Assembly (NCBI RefSeq): GCF_028453695.1
Contig: NC_135782.1
Span: 10,230,001 to 10,294,000 of the forward strand
Direction: 5' to 3'
DNA from: Augochlora pura
Taxonomy: Eukaryota; Arthropoda; Insecta; Hymenoptera; Halictidae
Length of the DNA: 64,000 nucleotides
How positions within the stretch are numbered: the first letter of the stretch is position 1; the number at the start of each line of letters is the position of its first letter. Position numbers and translations under genes: made by a program. Below are positions 25,074 through 35,728 of the stretch, one piece after another. The notes under the pieces are model-generated. The model saw only the letters and a list, made by a program, of their open reading frames with translations. It made no database searches and was not told the origin of the DNA.

Positions 25074-26885
25074 TAGAAACAGCATTTACACATAAAAAGC
25101 ATTATTGCTCGATTATAGCTTTATGTAAATCACCGAGTATGAAGTACAGATGTCACAATTTCAATCATTTGTAACAAAATAATTTATACCTGACCACAAA
25201 ATTTAGAAATCTAGAAACTATTGTTACAAATTTCAGCTATTGGAGGACAAGTTGAAATCACCAAAGAGGCGCACAAATATTGTAGTTTAACGAGATAAAT
25301 ATAAATTAAATAATGCGATATATTACATAGTACATATGATACATTATAGTATATTATAATACATTAAATTGTCGAAAAACCGCAGGAAAACGTCTAAGAT
25401 TCAACGCTGTCAATTAGCCGTCGTAATCCATAAACCACGAGGAGCCATAACCGCGGGCAATTACGCGCGCCGCGTTCGACGCACGAATTCGAAATTCCGC
25501 AGGTTTTACGATCACCGTGATCGCGTAACCGGCTTCGAACAGAGAAAACGGCGGCGTGTGCGCGACGCAACTTGTCCGTAGAAATGCGAGCTCGCAGTTG
25601 CCGACGCGACGCGGGAACCGAAATGTATTTATGAAAACACGAGGCCGACGTTTTCCGCGGCGGCACAGGATATCGGGGATGTTTTTTTATCGATCGTTCC
25701 CCAGGAATTATGTGCAGGTGTCCGAGTGCCGCATCGGCCGAAATGTCAAACACCACTCGCGGAACGGTAAATACTCGAGCGAACGCGTACATGGGGGTGG
25801 AAACCCGTGGCGGGGGGCGTCAGCAAATTCAGAAATTCTGCCCCGCGACTTCGCCCCGATACCTAAACAATACGAAGCCGGCCACGGGCGCGCGCGCGGC
25901 ATACGAAAACAAGTGAAAAACCGATCGGGGAGAGCTGAGCATGAACCCACCCACCGGCAACGGATGTCGGAGGTTCGCGGGCGTTTGCGATCGCAAAAAT
26001 AACGGGCGGAGCGAGGAGAAAGGGTCGTGGACGCGACGCGACGCGATGGTACACAAGCGTTGTATCTGAAAGGCTTGTGTTTCGCTTTCATTAAACGAAT
26101 CGGCGGCGGCCGCAAGCAAAAGCCTCGAGTACAGTGATAATATTGATTGTGCAGCAAACAAATATCGGATAATGTCAATGGGGGAGGGGATGGGGATGGG
26201 GATGGGAGGGTACGGACTGCGGGTTTACACGCGACGCCGCCGTTTCACGGGGAAATCAAGAGTCCCCGGTATAACATGTAAACATCGATCAGATTTTCTC
26301 GTACAAAAGTGACCGCAAACAGCGGCCTGAAACGGCCCCACCGGTCGGTCGGTCGATAAATACGAAAAAATCGACGATTCCCATGATATCGATCGAACTG
26401 TTCTTTGGCGCGTTTTCAATTCGACCTGACGCTCGAGTCGCGATTGGTTTGTTTTTCTTTCGGAAGGCAAAGGGTGTGTACAAATTTTATGTCTTGACTA
26501 TCACAATCAATTTGAGAGCACATTTGTAAAATGATTGTCGCAAGATGGCGCCTAAGTATAATTTTAAATGTCAAATTTTTCTATTATTACATGAGATTTT
26601 TATATTATTTTTTTTTGAGTTCATACATATGGTTCCTTTGAGATTATTGTTTCTCTTGGCGAGTACTATACGATACAACAACGAAAAAGCTTTAACAATT
26701 TTGTAACTTTTTTTACAGATTCATTTTTACGCATTTATGTAATACGCAAGGTGGGCATTTGCGCAACATACATATTGTCTACATTAATTTTAAAGAACAG
26801 GAGATTTTCTAAGATGAAATTTTATTGTTTTTTACACATTTTTAGAAATTAACACTTTATCTGTCGGTGTTGAGAAGAAGAAAAT
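25074..26885. other. AT-rich spacer and large GC-rich island
   Basis: 25360-26480 is the GC-rich core, with many CpG, a G-rich run (26178-26208) and overlapping open frames on both strands (148 codons plus, 156 codons minus). Such mirrored openness comes from base composition. None of the products is recognisable. Flanks are AT-rich. Confidence 0.4.
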
Positions 26886-27026
26886 CAGTTGAAAAGAAGA
26901 TAGCAGACATTTCTAAGCTTTTTCTTTTCCTTTTTTTCTTTTTAATAAAATATCCAACCCCTATAGAGATAATTAGCAGCACGCACATTACTGTGATATA
27001 ATTATATAACATTATGTACTTACATT
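26885..27026 (+). repeat. dispersed repeat, copy 1 (partner at 31.3 kb)
   Basis: About 140 bp aligned with 31299-31448 in the same orientation. The best-conserved core is ATAATTAGCAGCACGCACAT followed by GCTGTGATATAA or ACTGTGATATAA. No terminal repeats, poly-A tail or frame identify the element class. Confidence 0.75.
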
Positions 27027-27244
27027 AATACTCCATTATCTTATAATATTTTTATTACATTATTACACTACTTACATTATATAACTATGAGACAAGTACA
27101 TAAGAACATTATTACATACATCACTTGACTAGCTTAGAACCTAAGTACGATCAATTATTTCGAACGTGTTAACACTTTGACATTTGATCTAATTATTTTC
27201 CTCATGTATGCGTAAAATCAACAGTCTAATAATTCCTTTGTCTA

Positions 27245-27560
27245 TTAACCCTTTGACTACTGTTGGCGCCTACTGGCGTCCGACACACGTTGGCGTCCCG
27301 GCACTGTAGGCGCCAATAGGCGCCAATAGGCGTCAAGATCAAATTTCGCCCCCATTTATTATTAAATTTGATTAATTATATATTCCGTAATATTTACGTT
27401 ATATGTTGCAAAAAAGCTTAAAATTATTATTCACTTCAAGTAATATTGGTTTAATGTAATAGAATTCGATATTTTGAATATTTGAATATACTTCCTCAGA
27501 AAATGCATGTCTAACGAAAAACTACGGCCGTGCCAAAATCTGCCGTAGTCAAAGGCTTAA
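27245..27560. mobile_element. TTAA MITE, GGCGCC family, copy 1
   Basis: 316 bp between TTAA at 27245-27248 and 27557-27560. The ends are TTAACCCTTTGACTAC and an inverted GTAGTCAAAGGCTTAA, with one mutation in the GGG. Near the left end is a cluster of GGCGCC/GGCGTC words that form overlapping palindromes. The whole element aligns in reverse with 59685-59991, so two copies of this family lie 32 kb apart. No transposase. Confidence 0.9.
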
Positions 27561-28461
27561 TAAAATAAATAATCATGATTAATAAAATAAAATAAATAAC
27601 CACATCGCAGACCTATCTATTCCCCAAACCGCACGAAGTTCCACTGTCTTGAACCTTTTGTTTTCCGTAAGATCATTTCTGAAAATGTTCCATCCAAACA
27701 CGATACCACATTCAACATATTCAGCATATTCAGCATATTCAGCACATTCAGCATGAACACCGCCACGGTTGCTTCAACAGCGAAGACAAAGATCTTGTAG
27801 TAAGACCCATTGTCTTTAGCGATCCATCTCCCGAAAGTTTGGAACCGCGCGCGTTCTTTGTTTCGCGTTTCGGCTTTCGTACATTAGATTGCCCGATTTC
27901 GGCATTGTACGTTCTTTCCGGTTCCCAGTTTTTCGGCATTCGTGTGCTTAAACTTCTCGCGGGAAGTTTCCCCGGCGTTACCCGGTTCGTTACCCCATCG
28001 GCCCTGACAAAAACAGATTTAAGTCTTTGTAGTTTTCGCGGTTTCCTTTCGCGAAAACTTTCCCAGCCGTCCACCGTCTTCGCCGCCTTCTCCTCTCTCT
28101 CTCTCTCTCTCTCTGTCCGGCGTTTCGATCGTCCCCGCCGCTGGAAATTTGAAGAATAGGGCCGATTTACAATTCCGCGAGCACGCGAAACTTTCAACCG
28201 TGTCGGAATTGCTGTTTTATCGTTCCGCACGAGATCCAACGCGAGCCGATGTTTTGCCGTCGGTGTTGTCCCGTCGAGATTCTTTATTTGTTCGCGACGC
28301 TATGCGTCTAACATTCCAGTTCCGAGTTACACGTCGGAAGCATCGATTCACTTTTGATATCGAAAGCGAGTCTCGGATACCTTTGTCCCCGGGTTACGAA
28401 CGCTTTGCGATAACATTATGAACGGAGTGATAAGCGCCCCCGAGAATAGTATAACATGATT
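27561..28461. other. GC-rich island with short tandem repeats
   Basis: 27711-27752 has five copies of a TATTCAGCA-type 10-mer. 27840-28420 is GC-rich with a (CT)n run at 28091-28114. Open frames on both strands are not recognisable. No gene called. Confidence 0.4.
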
Positions 28462-28713
28462 TCAATTCTTTGCGGTCTTGTTAAACTTATACATAGATGT
28501 CATGCTGGTAGGAATTAATTTTTGTTGGATGAACAGTGATACATATCATAAAAGATTAAGAAAGAAAGACAAGATTTTGTTAATTAATTTTTAAAGTTTA
28601 GATATATGTATCACAATAATATTTTTTTTTATTTTATGTACAAATAAGAAAATAAAAGGAGTGAATAAATAACTTTGGTTGCCGAGAGTAGACGTACGAT
28701 CGCAAAGGGTTAA
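28462..28713. mobile_element. TTAA MITE, family shared with 50.9 kb, copy 1
   Basis: It aligns over its length with 50886-51121 in the same orientation (shared words AAACTTATACATAGATGTC, GATTAAGAA.GAAA.ACAAGAT, TTTAGATATAT, GAGAGTAGA). The right end is GCAAAGGGTTAA at 28702-28713. The left TTAA has decayed to TCAA (28462-28465). No coding capacity. Confidence 0.75.
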
Positions 28714-29414
28714 CATTCCCAATTTTTTTATTGTCATTACAATTCCGACGCAATTTACACTATATATTTTTGTTTTGTTAGTTTATTTAATAAGTAATAA
28801 AAATAATAATAAGAACAACTATACCTACTGACGTACGTAATCTCTGTCAGGGCTGGTAAATGAAAAATCAAAATCAATTATTCAACAACATTCGGTCCAA
28901 CATGGGAAATTCCAATGAATAGAGTCAAGTGTATCAAAAACGTTCCACTTTCTACAATTGTTGTCTTACAATTATATAATCATCACAGATGAATACGTAT
29001 TTAGTAAAAGATTCACCTACCAGCAATAGTAATTAATTTTTTTTATTCAATCTGAGTCTGAAAGATAAAGGGTTCGTTACTTTAATCCTCCAGGCTACTT
29101 TCTGGAATTTAACAAGAAGATCGTAATTCTTTTGATCTTACTTAGTGTTCTAGTACTCTGTATAGTTTTATTTTTATTTCTTTGATGCCGAGATTGTGGA
29201 ATATTTCTTTATCTTCTTCCAGAACTTTTGAAAATATCTCGCTGCAGAGATAAATGGACTCACTGTCACAAAAGATATTTCAGGTCGGGAAATACAATGG
29301 AGGAGCAACTAAATATTTAGTTTTCTTCATTTTTACTTAATTTGTAATTGTCGTTATGACACAAATACAAATTAAAGAGACAGAGATATTAATATGAGAA
29401 GTATTGAGCCCTAA
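28714..29414. other. AT-rich spacer
   Basis: No gene, repeat array or element end recognised. Composition is AT-rich throughout. Confidence 0.5.
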
Positions 29415-29725
29415 ATGTGACTAATGTATATTGTGCATTGCGTATTGCGTATTGTGCATTGTGTATTCTGTATTCTGTATTCTGTATTGTGTATTGTGTA
29501 TTGTATATTGTAAATTATTTATTGTGTATTGTGTATTGTGCATTGTGTATTGTATATTTGTATATTGCGTATCGTATAGTGTAAATTATTTATTGTGTAT
29601 TGTGTAATATATACTGTGTACTGTGTATTGTGTACTGTATGCTACGTATCATATTCTGTGTACTATGTGCTGTGTATTGTACACTGTACACAATATATAC
29701 ATATTGCGTATTGTATATTATATAT
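29415..29725 (+). repeat. TGTATTG-type minisatellite
   Basis: Dense runs of a 7-mer (TGTATTG, GCATTG, GTATTC variants), with a longer internal duplication around TATTGTAAATTATTTATTGTG (about 29505-29600). Confidence 0.9.
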
Positions 29726-30376
29726 CGCACAATAGCAATATCAAAGACTGGATTTATTTAAATTTCATACGATCTCTATTACAAAATATACTTCAATAAA
29801 GAACTATAACCAAAAATTTCTAATAGAAATGTTCCTATAATATATAAAGAATAGCAAAAGAACAAAGAAATTAGTCATATCGCGTGTAAAATTTTCCAAT
29901 TTTTGTTACACCTATATAATAACGACACCAATAAAAACCATATCGTTTAAAGTAATTACGTGTTGTCTTAATTGCTTTGTAACGAATCGCTAATGACAAC
30001 GAGCACGAAATATCACGTAAAATGCTCTGTTATATCGCAGAAGTAAAACGAATCTATCACTATTTCGGCCAGTGTATGATATGCACAAACGATCTCCGGA
30101 AATAAGCTGTAGGAACGGAAGCGGATGAAATATTCAGGGGTGGAGCGAAAGTCGTCGAAAAAGGTTTCCATCTGAAAGGAATTAAACCGGCCGGACAATT
30201 ATCTGTTGGAGAATACCGGTTTGATAATTAGGAGAAATAAATCGAGTTTGTTCCGATCCGGGAGCAACGTCGAGGGCACGGGACAGAGTCCTGAACGTGC
30301 GAGGGCCCTCCCTTCTGTGAAAAGATTCAGTAATCTGTGACTGGGAGAGCCGACGGAGAAAGAAAGGTGGAACACA
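29726..30376. other. spacer passing into a GC-rich island
   Basis: 29726-30010 is AT-rich; 30010-30376 rises to balanced GC with no repeats. No gene identified apart from the short candidate frame that follows. Confidence 0.4.
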
Positions 30377-30496
30377 ATGGCCGACGATGGTCTCCTTCAG
30401 TCCGCATGCATATTTCTATGCTTCGCATTCAGCTGGCCAGTAACGGCCGACCGACCTTTTGGGCTCGCTAGACCAAAGAAAGGGAACCAGCAATGA
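30377..30496 (+). CDS. possible 39-residue small ORF, speculative
   Basis: ATG at 30377 in a good start context (ACAATGG), stop TGA at 30494. The predicted peptide has a short acidic start, then a hydrophobic run (ACIFLCFAFSWPV, residues 10-22) like a signal peptide, and a basic tail ending ARPKKGNQQ with a dibasic-Gly motif. That layout resembles small secreted peptide precursors, but the frame is short and could be chance. No promoter, splice site or homologue is visible. The surrounding 30.0-30.85 kb island is otherwise unassigned. Confidence 0.12.
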   Translation: MADDGLLQSACIFLCFAFSWPVTADRPFGLARPKKGNQQ

Positions 30497-31298
30497 GAAG
30501 AAGGTTCTCCGTGATGAACCGACTCCTTAAAGAGGCGGGATTGAAAGAGTTTCGCGTGCACGTTTCCATACGCGCTTTAAATCGTCGCGTGACTCATCTA
30601 AATTCCGACCGCGGGTCCTCGCTCAACCCCCCCGACCAAAAAATATATATACCGGATATCTCGCCGGAGGCTGGTTCGCGAAAAAAGAAAGATGACCTAT
30701 TCGATTAACCGATGAAATACCGAATTAGGTCCGCGCGACCAGCCCTTTACTCATTATTCCGCAGCCACTGAAATCACAAAGTTGCTGCTTGTTGAATAAA
30801 TTATCCGTCCGGCCGGGTATCGCAAACAAAGTTTGCGTTGGAATCGAGTGGAGAGATTTTTGTAAAATGGTCGACATTAGTCGGTTTTAAGTATTCTTTT
30901 TATTCGAGTGATTTGAGTAGTTTTAGTTGGGATTATGCGAATGTCCGCTGAAATTCTGGTTAGGCTATAGTAGAGAACGTAATTACCCTATTGTATTGTT
31001 AATATATATATATATTTTTAAATATACTTTATATATTTTAAGTTTTGCTTCGATTACTCCGGATGATTTTTTAATTCTAACATAAAGATGCCTGTGTTAA
31101 GTAAATTAACGTTTGTTTAATTCACTTTAATCGTGACAAATATTTTGCTGATTGATATTCTTGCTCGATTCCGATCTGTATGAAGCTCATTATACAAAAT
31201 TAAAATTGTCTATCCTATTTATATAATATCATATAAATATATAATTTATAAGAAACAGAAATTAACTGACAATACGTTTCTTCTTTTAATAACCTTAA
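30497..31298. other. end of GC-rich island and AT-rich spacer
   Basis: 30497-30850 is GC-rich with short unassigned frames. 30850-31298 is AT-rich with a (TA)n run near 31001-31014. Nothing else is recognised. Confidence 0.4.
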
Positions 31299-31448
31299 TC
31301 GGTTGAAAAGAAGATAGCAGTGTTTTGACATTTTTAAAACATCTTTTTTCTCTTTTTTTCTTTTTAATAAGACAGGCAATCCCTACTGAGATAATTAGCA
31401 GCACGCACATTGCTGTGATATAAATATATAACATTATGTATTTATATT
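31299..31448 (+). repeat. dispersed repeat, copy 2 (partner at 26.9 kb)
   Basis: Same-orientation copy of 26885-27026, beginning GGTTGAAAAGAAGATAGCAG and keeping the AATTAGCAGCACGCACATTG core. Local length differences lie in its poly-pyrimidine section. Confidence 0.75.
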
Positions 31449-32365
31449 ATTACTTTGTATTAAACATTGTATGAATCAATAAAACGAGCTACAAAAATGA
31501 GAATCTATAGAATAATAAACGTTTTGGTAGACGTCATCAACCAGACTGGAGATTTTTATGCTTTTATTGTACATTTGGCTTTGTAAAATAGAACGATACG
31601 TGTAAATAAATTAAAATTGATCATACTTTTATTTTATTTTTATCACAAAGAATCTTCTGGCTAATAAAATTAAGCCCATTCTTGTAGTGTTCATGAAGTC
31701 CAGTGCAATAGAAATTATAAATGATAATTACTTGACTCCTTTTTTCAAATAAAGATTATCTAGATGCTTAATTATTGCCTCAATAAATTAAAGACATCGA
31801 ATAATTACCTCAGAGAATTAAATACGTCAAATAACTGCCTCAATATATAAAGACATCTAACGTCGTTACCTAACTAAATAAAAATACCTAATAACTATCT
31901 AAATTTAGACAAATCCAAATATCCAACAATCGGTTAAATATTTAAAAATATTTAACGTTCATCTGGAAAAACAAATAAAAATGTGAAAACCATGGGATTT
32001 TCAACAGTCTCTTTCGCTATTCCGATTTTCAATTTGCGAAGCGAATCGCAGGCAATTGAACCAGTTGTTGTCGATTGTATTTTTATCGCTTCAAAATATT
32101 CTTGTTAATACTTGTTATTAAAAGAGAGAACAATAGCTAAATGACAGCTCTAAGCGGATGTCTAGTAGCTTGAAATAATTTTGTACTCTTGAGGACACAT
32201 TTTTGCAAAAGTTCCTCTTTGATCGAGGAAGCCAATTTATTAGATCATCGCACCAGTCCAACGAATGGAAAACATTCAATCAATTTCTGAAAACGCTTTC
32301 CATCGAGCACACTTTCGGAAATTAGATTGCTTCTCAATGTCATCATGAATCGCCTGATCTGTATA
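31449..32365. other. AT-rich spacer
   Basis: Contains a degenerate run of AATTACCTCA..TAAA..GACATC words (about 31760-31900) that may be an old tandem repeat. No gene found. Confidence 0.4.
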
Positions 32366-32760
32366 TAGGGTGTCCAGAAAGATTTGGACGTAACTTATTA
32401 TATCTGTTCCTGGAACCAAATAAATGAAAAAGATTCGTATAAACTTTTTTCCGAGAACATTTTATTGAAAAGATATAAGTTCATAACAATATTTATTATT
32501 TATTGTAGCAGTTTGGACAACACTTTCAAATATTTCATTTTTACTAGAAGTAACAGTAAATGCATTTTGAGTACATCTTAGAATTAATCTTCTGTTTCTA
32601 TTGTACTCTTATAAGTCAATGTTTATACAATATAAATTTTGAACGCTTATATCTTTTCAACAAAGCATTTTTGCACACATGTTTAAATGTCAATTTATCA
32701 TCTATTTGACTTTAGCAAGACATAGTTTCAGTTTGGTCCCAACCTATGTGGGCACCCTGT
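32366..32760. mobile_element. foldback MITE, mariner-like ends
   Basis: The ends are AGGGTGTCCA (32367) and the inverted TGGGCACCCTGT (32749-32760). The arms continue inward for over 100 bp with decaying identity, including an inverted TTGAAAAGATATAAG (32465-32479) matched by CTTATATCTTTTCAA at 32646-32660. A TA-rich flank fits Tc1/mariner-type insertion, but the duplication is not clean. A 65-codon frame inside is not meaningful. Confidence 0.6.
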
Positions 32761-33479
32761 CTAATAGGAAGTTTTTCCTACGTCATCCTCGTGTACTTAC
32801 TCGTGGAAGGTCCGCCGCTCAATTAATTGAGGAAATTGAAAATTGAGCAAATTAAAAGCTGAGGAAAAATTGAGAAAACAGTGTTGCAGCGATCCTCTTA
32901 CACCAATCTCTGTCATAGACACAAAGCGGTGAAATTGACCAAATCATGTGATCCATGCTAAAATTGTTGAATTTAAGGAGATCTTTTTCTCACTGGAATT
33001 AATTGAAGAAACTTCTCAATTAGAGCCGACATTATAATAAAAATAGTACAGGATTTATATCAATTCAGTGTTATTATTCTTATAAAACAAGACACGTCAG
33101 TCATTTTTTATGCTCGTTAGCTTTTGCGTTAATACTTTATGGACCAGTATGTTTTTGTAATACTAGTATTAAGCAGTATTTAAATCATCCATTTTATCTA
33201 TTTTATCCATTGCGAGAGGCATCTGATATCTTAAAAATTATGTAATAATGCCTTAATAATAAGTAGAACATTGTTGGTTGTTATGGCAATCGATTCACAG
33301 GCTACCAATTGGAGTAAATAGACGATTTATAGATTTATATAGTTAACAATACAAAAACTGTCCGTATTGTGAGAGTAACTATGCGCATTGTCATCATGTT
33401 CTATAATAGCGATAATATCTATAATACCATTTAAGATAATTAGATAAATAAATTATGTGAAAAGGAATAATAAGTCGAA
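32761..33479. other. AT-rich spacer
   Basis: No gene, repeat array or element ends recognised. Confidence 0.45.
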
Positions 33480-34720
33480 ACCGCTCTCAGACGAATAAAC
33501 AGTTTGCAAGTATAGACGAGAGCAACTCGCGCGAGAATCTGTCAAGAAATCCTCAAACCTGACACTTGCCTTGCTTTTGGGAGCTCGCTAGATCTCACCA
33601 GGGTTTTCTCGAGTTTTCCAGAGTCGACCGATATTGTCAGCTCACCCGCGCATTTGAAAGATCGGTCAAACCTGTCTAAAAAGATGAGTCGATTGTTAAA
33701 TAGACCAATATCGACTCCACTGTGGCCATACACCCTAAAGTAATCACTTAACCCGAGATCACCCCAAATGAGAAACGTCCTATTTACTAATTAAAATACA
33801 CAAAAATTTGCCAATGGTAAGAGTCTACCACCAAGTACTCTTGGCGGTAGACCCCTAGATCCCCCCGTGCATATTCCCGATACTAGACCCTCGCACGGGG
33901 TACTCGTAGCATTAAACTTTCACGTGTCTAATCCCCGGTTAAGCAAGTCTCGCCTTTGTCAGCCTTTGACATCGTTCCGTCTAATGAAGTGACGACAGAA
34001 GACAGTTAAACGACTTTCGAGGTTATAGATAACAAAGCTCAGCGAACGGTATCGGTTAACGATGCTAAACACTGTCTTTGGAACAGTGTCAACAGTCAAT
34101 TCGAGCGCCGCCGGAAGCCACTCGATAGGAACTGGATACATGCTGCGTACGCAGCCAACTATGCGAACAGTAATTCCTGTCATTCAATCTTATAGCTGTT
34201 CGTGACCAGATACCGCGGCGTAGATAAGTACACGGCCAAGTGTAAACCCAACCCCGACAGCCAGTAGATAATACGGGGTGGCACCGAATGAAACGCGCAC
34301 ACAAACAGAATAAACAACGGTCACACCATAATCGTTACCAGATTTCTCAGCTGCAACAGCAATACACCCGCCCACCGCCGGCGTCGGGGAACACCGACGT
34401 AGCTACAATTACAAACTTTCGACCCACTTCGGGAACTTCTCCGTAACCCTACGCGTACACTTCATAAATATTGATTCTGTTCGGTGCGCCGTGTGCTCTT
34501 TTATTTTGCTAATATAGTTGCTGTCGGAACGCGTAATTCCGCGGAACAAGCCGCCGCCGAGAAAGTAGTAATTTCACTGGAGAAGTAAGTGTGAAATATT
34601 GGGGGGTTTTCGCCTTCGTCAGGGGACCGTGGATCTTTATGTGTTCGCGTTGTCCGCGAATCCGTGAAATACGGGACAACTTGTTTATTAAACATTCGCG
34701 TTCTACGTTATTTTAACGTT
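33480..34720. other. unassigned ~1.2-kb block, possible old element
   Basis: Balanced GC content with sharp AT-rich borders. Both borders carry AATAAACA in inverted orientation (33495 and about 34684-34691). Inside are two consecutive hairpins (33823-33852 and 33863-33900) and a third at 34068-34100 (ACACTGT..ACAGTGT). Short minus-strand frames show no known domain. It could be a long terminal repeat or a non-autonomous element, or a structured unique sequence. Confidence 0.25.
33823..33900. repeat. two tandem hairpins
   Basis: Hairpin 1 has 13-bp arms (GTCTACCACCAAG at 33823-33835, CTTGGCGGTAGAC at 33840-33852) with one mismatch and a 4-nt loop. Hairpin 2 has perfect 8-bp arms (CCCCGTGC at 33863-33870, GCACGGGG at 33893-33900). 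Such stable stems in series are unusual for spacer DNA. Confidence 0.7.
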
Positions 34721-35019
34721 AAAATGAACGCATGTATTCTTATTTCCCGTAGGATGACCCTAAGGCCGGCGATTTTCTCGAATATATGATAAATGTCAGA
34801 AATCCGAACGTGAAATAATCGACTATTTATTACGCATTAAAAAAGGAAGAAACTTATGGGACACCCTAATACACGTAGGAAGTCAAAATTTTTTTATATT
34901 TGTTGGCCTTGTAAGTAATGTATTGTGAAGTTACGTATTAAATTAAGTTTAGTAATTCCGCAAGGTATGATATTTTACGCACTGAAACACGAAAAATATC
35001 GTGAGCGGTCGTTTAAGTG
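34721..35019. other. AT-rich spacer
   Basis: Short spacer between the unassigned block and the next TTAA element. Nothing recognised. Confidence 0.5.
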
Positions 35020-35248
35020 TTAACCCTTTGAACTCGAAGCCATTTTCACAATCAAAATAATTTTCCTTGCTTATAGTCTTTCCATGTTATGTGAGAAATT
35101 GCATTTTGTGCGTATGAAATTACATTTTCTGACTTGTATCAATGGTTTCACTTTTAACGATTATTTAAATCGAAATTTTGTCAGTATAGAATGTGATAGA
35201 ATAATTATAGTAGTGCCCCGAACTCACCGCACGAGTGCAAATAGTTAA
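35020..35248. mobile_element. TTAA MITE, family shared with 54.9 kb
   Basis: 229 bp between TTAA at 35020-35023 and 35245-35248. The left end TTAACCCTTTGAACTCGAAG matches the right end of 54887-55133 read inward. Its right end (TTAACTATTTGCACTCG inward) matches that element's left end. The two are in opposite orientation. No coding capacity. Confidence 0.8.
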
Positions 35249-35499
35249 CATTGACAATAAACGTACGAGAGCAATCAAATGGTCGCTTTTTAATCTTTCA
35301 GCAAGATCTTTATATTCGATGTTTTTGTTTTTCTCCAATTTACTCGAACCTGGGTAAAAATATTGCAATTGGGAAATACAAATATTTGCGAGTGTTATTT
35401 CCATCAGCTGTGTTAGATGTGCTTAATTTGAAATAGTAATTCGTTTCAGTATTAATTAAAATATTTCATTGACTTTACAAATGACTGATAAGTAAATAT
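35249..35499. other. AT-rich spacer
   Basis: Nothing recognised. Confidence 0.5.
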
Positions 35500-35728
35500 T
35501 TAACGCTAGAACTATTAAACCAGATAAAATGACTAATTTGTATCTTTTTATTTCAAAATTACTGGAATTCAAAATTATTACTCAATTATTATTTAAAAAA
35601 TTACGGAAACGTTTCTATAGGAAATTTGATGATGAACTTCTCTAGTGAAGCATATACTATAGTCGAAGTCGTCCGAAGTCGAACAATTTGCATTGGCCGC
35701 GTTTAGGATCTGGCAATTCTAGTATTAC
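35500..35728. mobile_element. possible TTAA MITE with CACTAGAA-type ends
   Basis: Left TTAACGCTAGAAC (35500); right, read inward, GTAATACTAGAATTGCCAGAT (with TTAC for TTAA at 35725-35728). CCAGAT also recurs inside the left end. The ends resemble the TTAACACTAGAAC end at 47286. Decayed, so tentative. Confidence 0.4.

Noticed and set aside
25556..26178. Overlapping ~150-codon frames on both strands
   Set aside because: Mirrored openness in a CpG-rich island; no domains, no splice or start support.
26982..27000. TAGCAGCACGCACATT, like the miR-15/16 5' end
   Set aside because: Part of a dispersed repeat (two copies), no precursor hairpin, similarity limited to about 10 bases.
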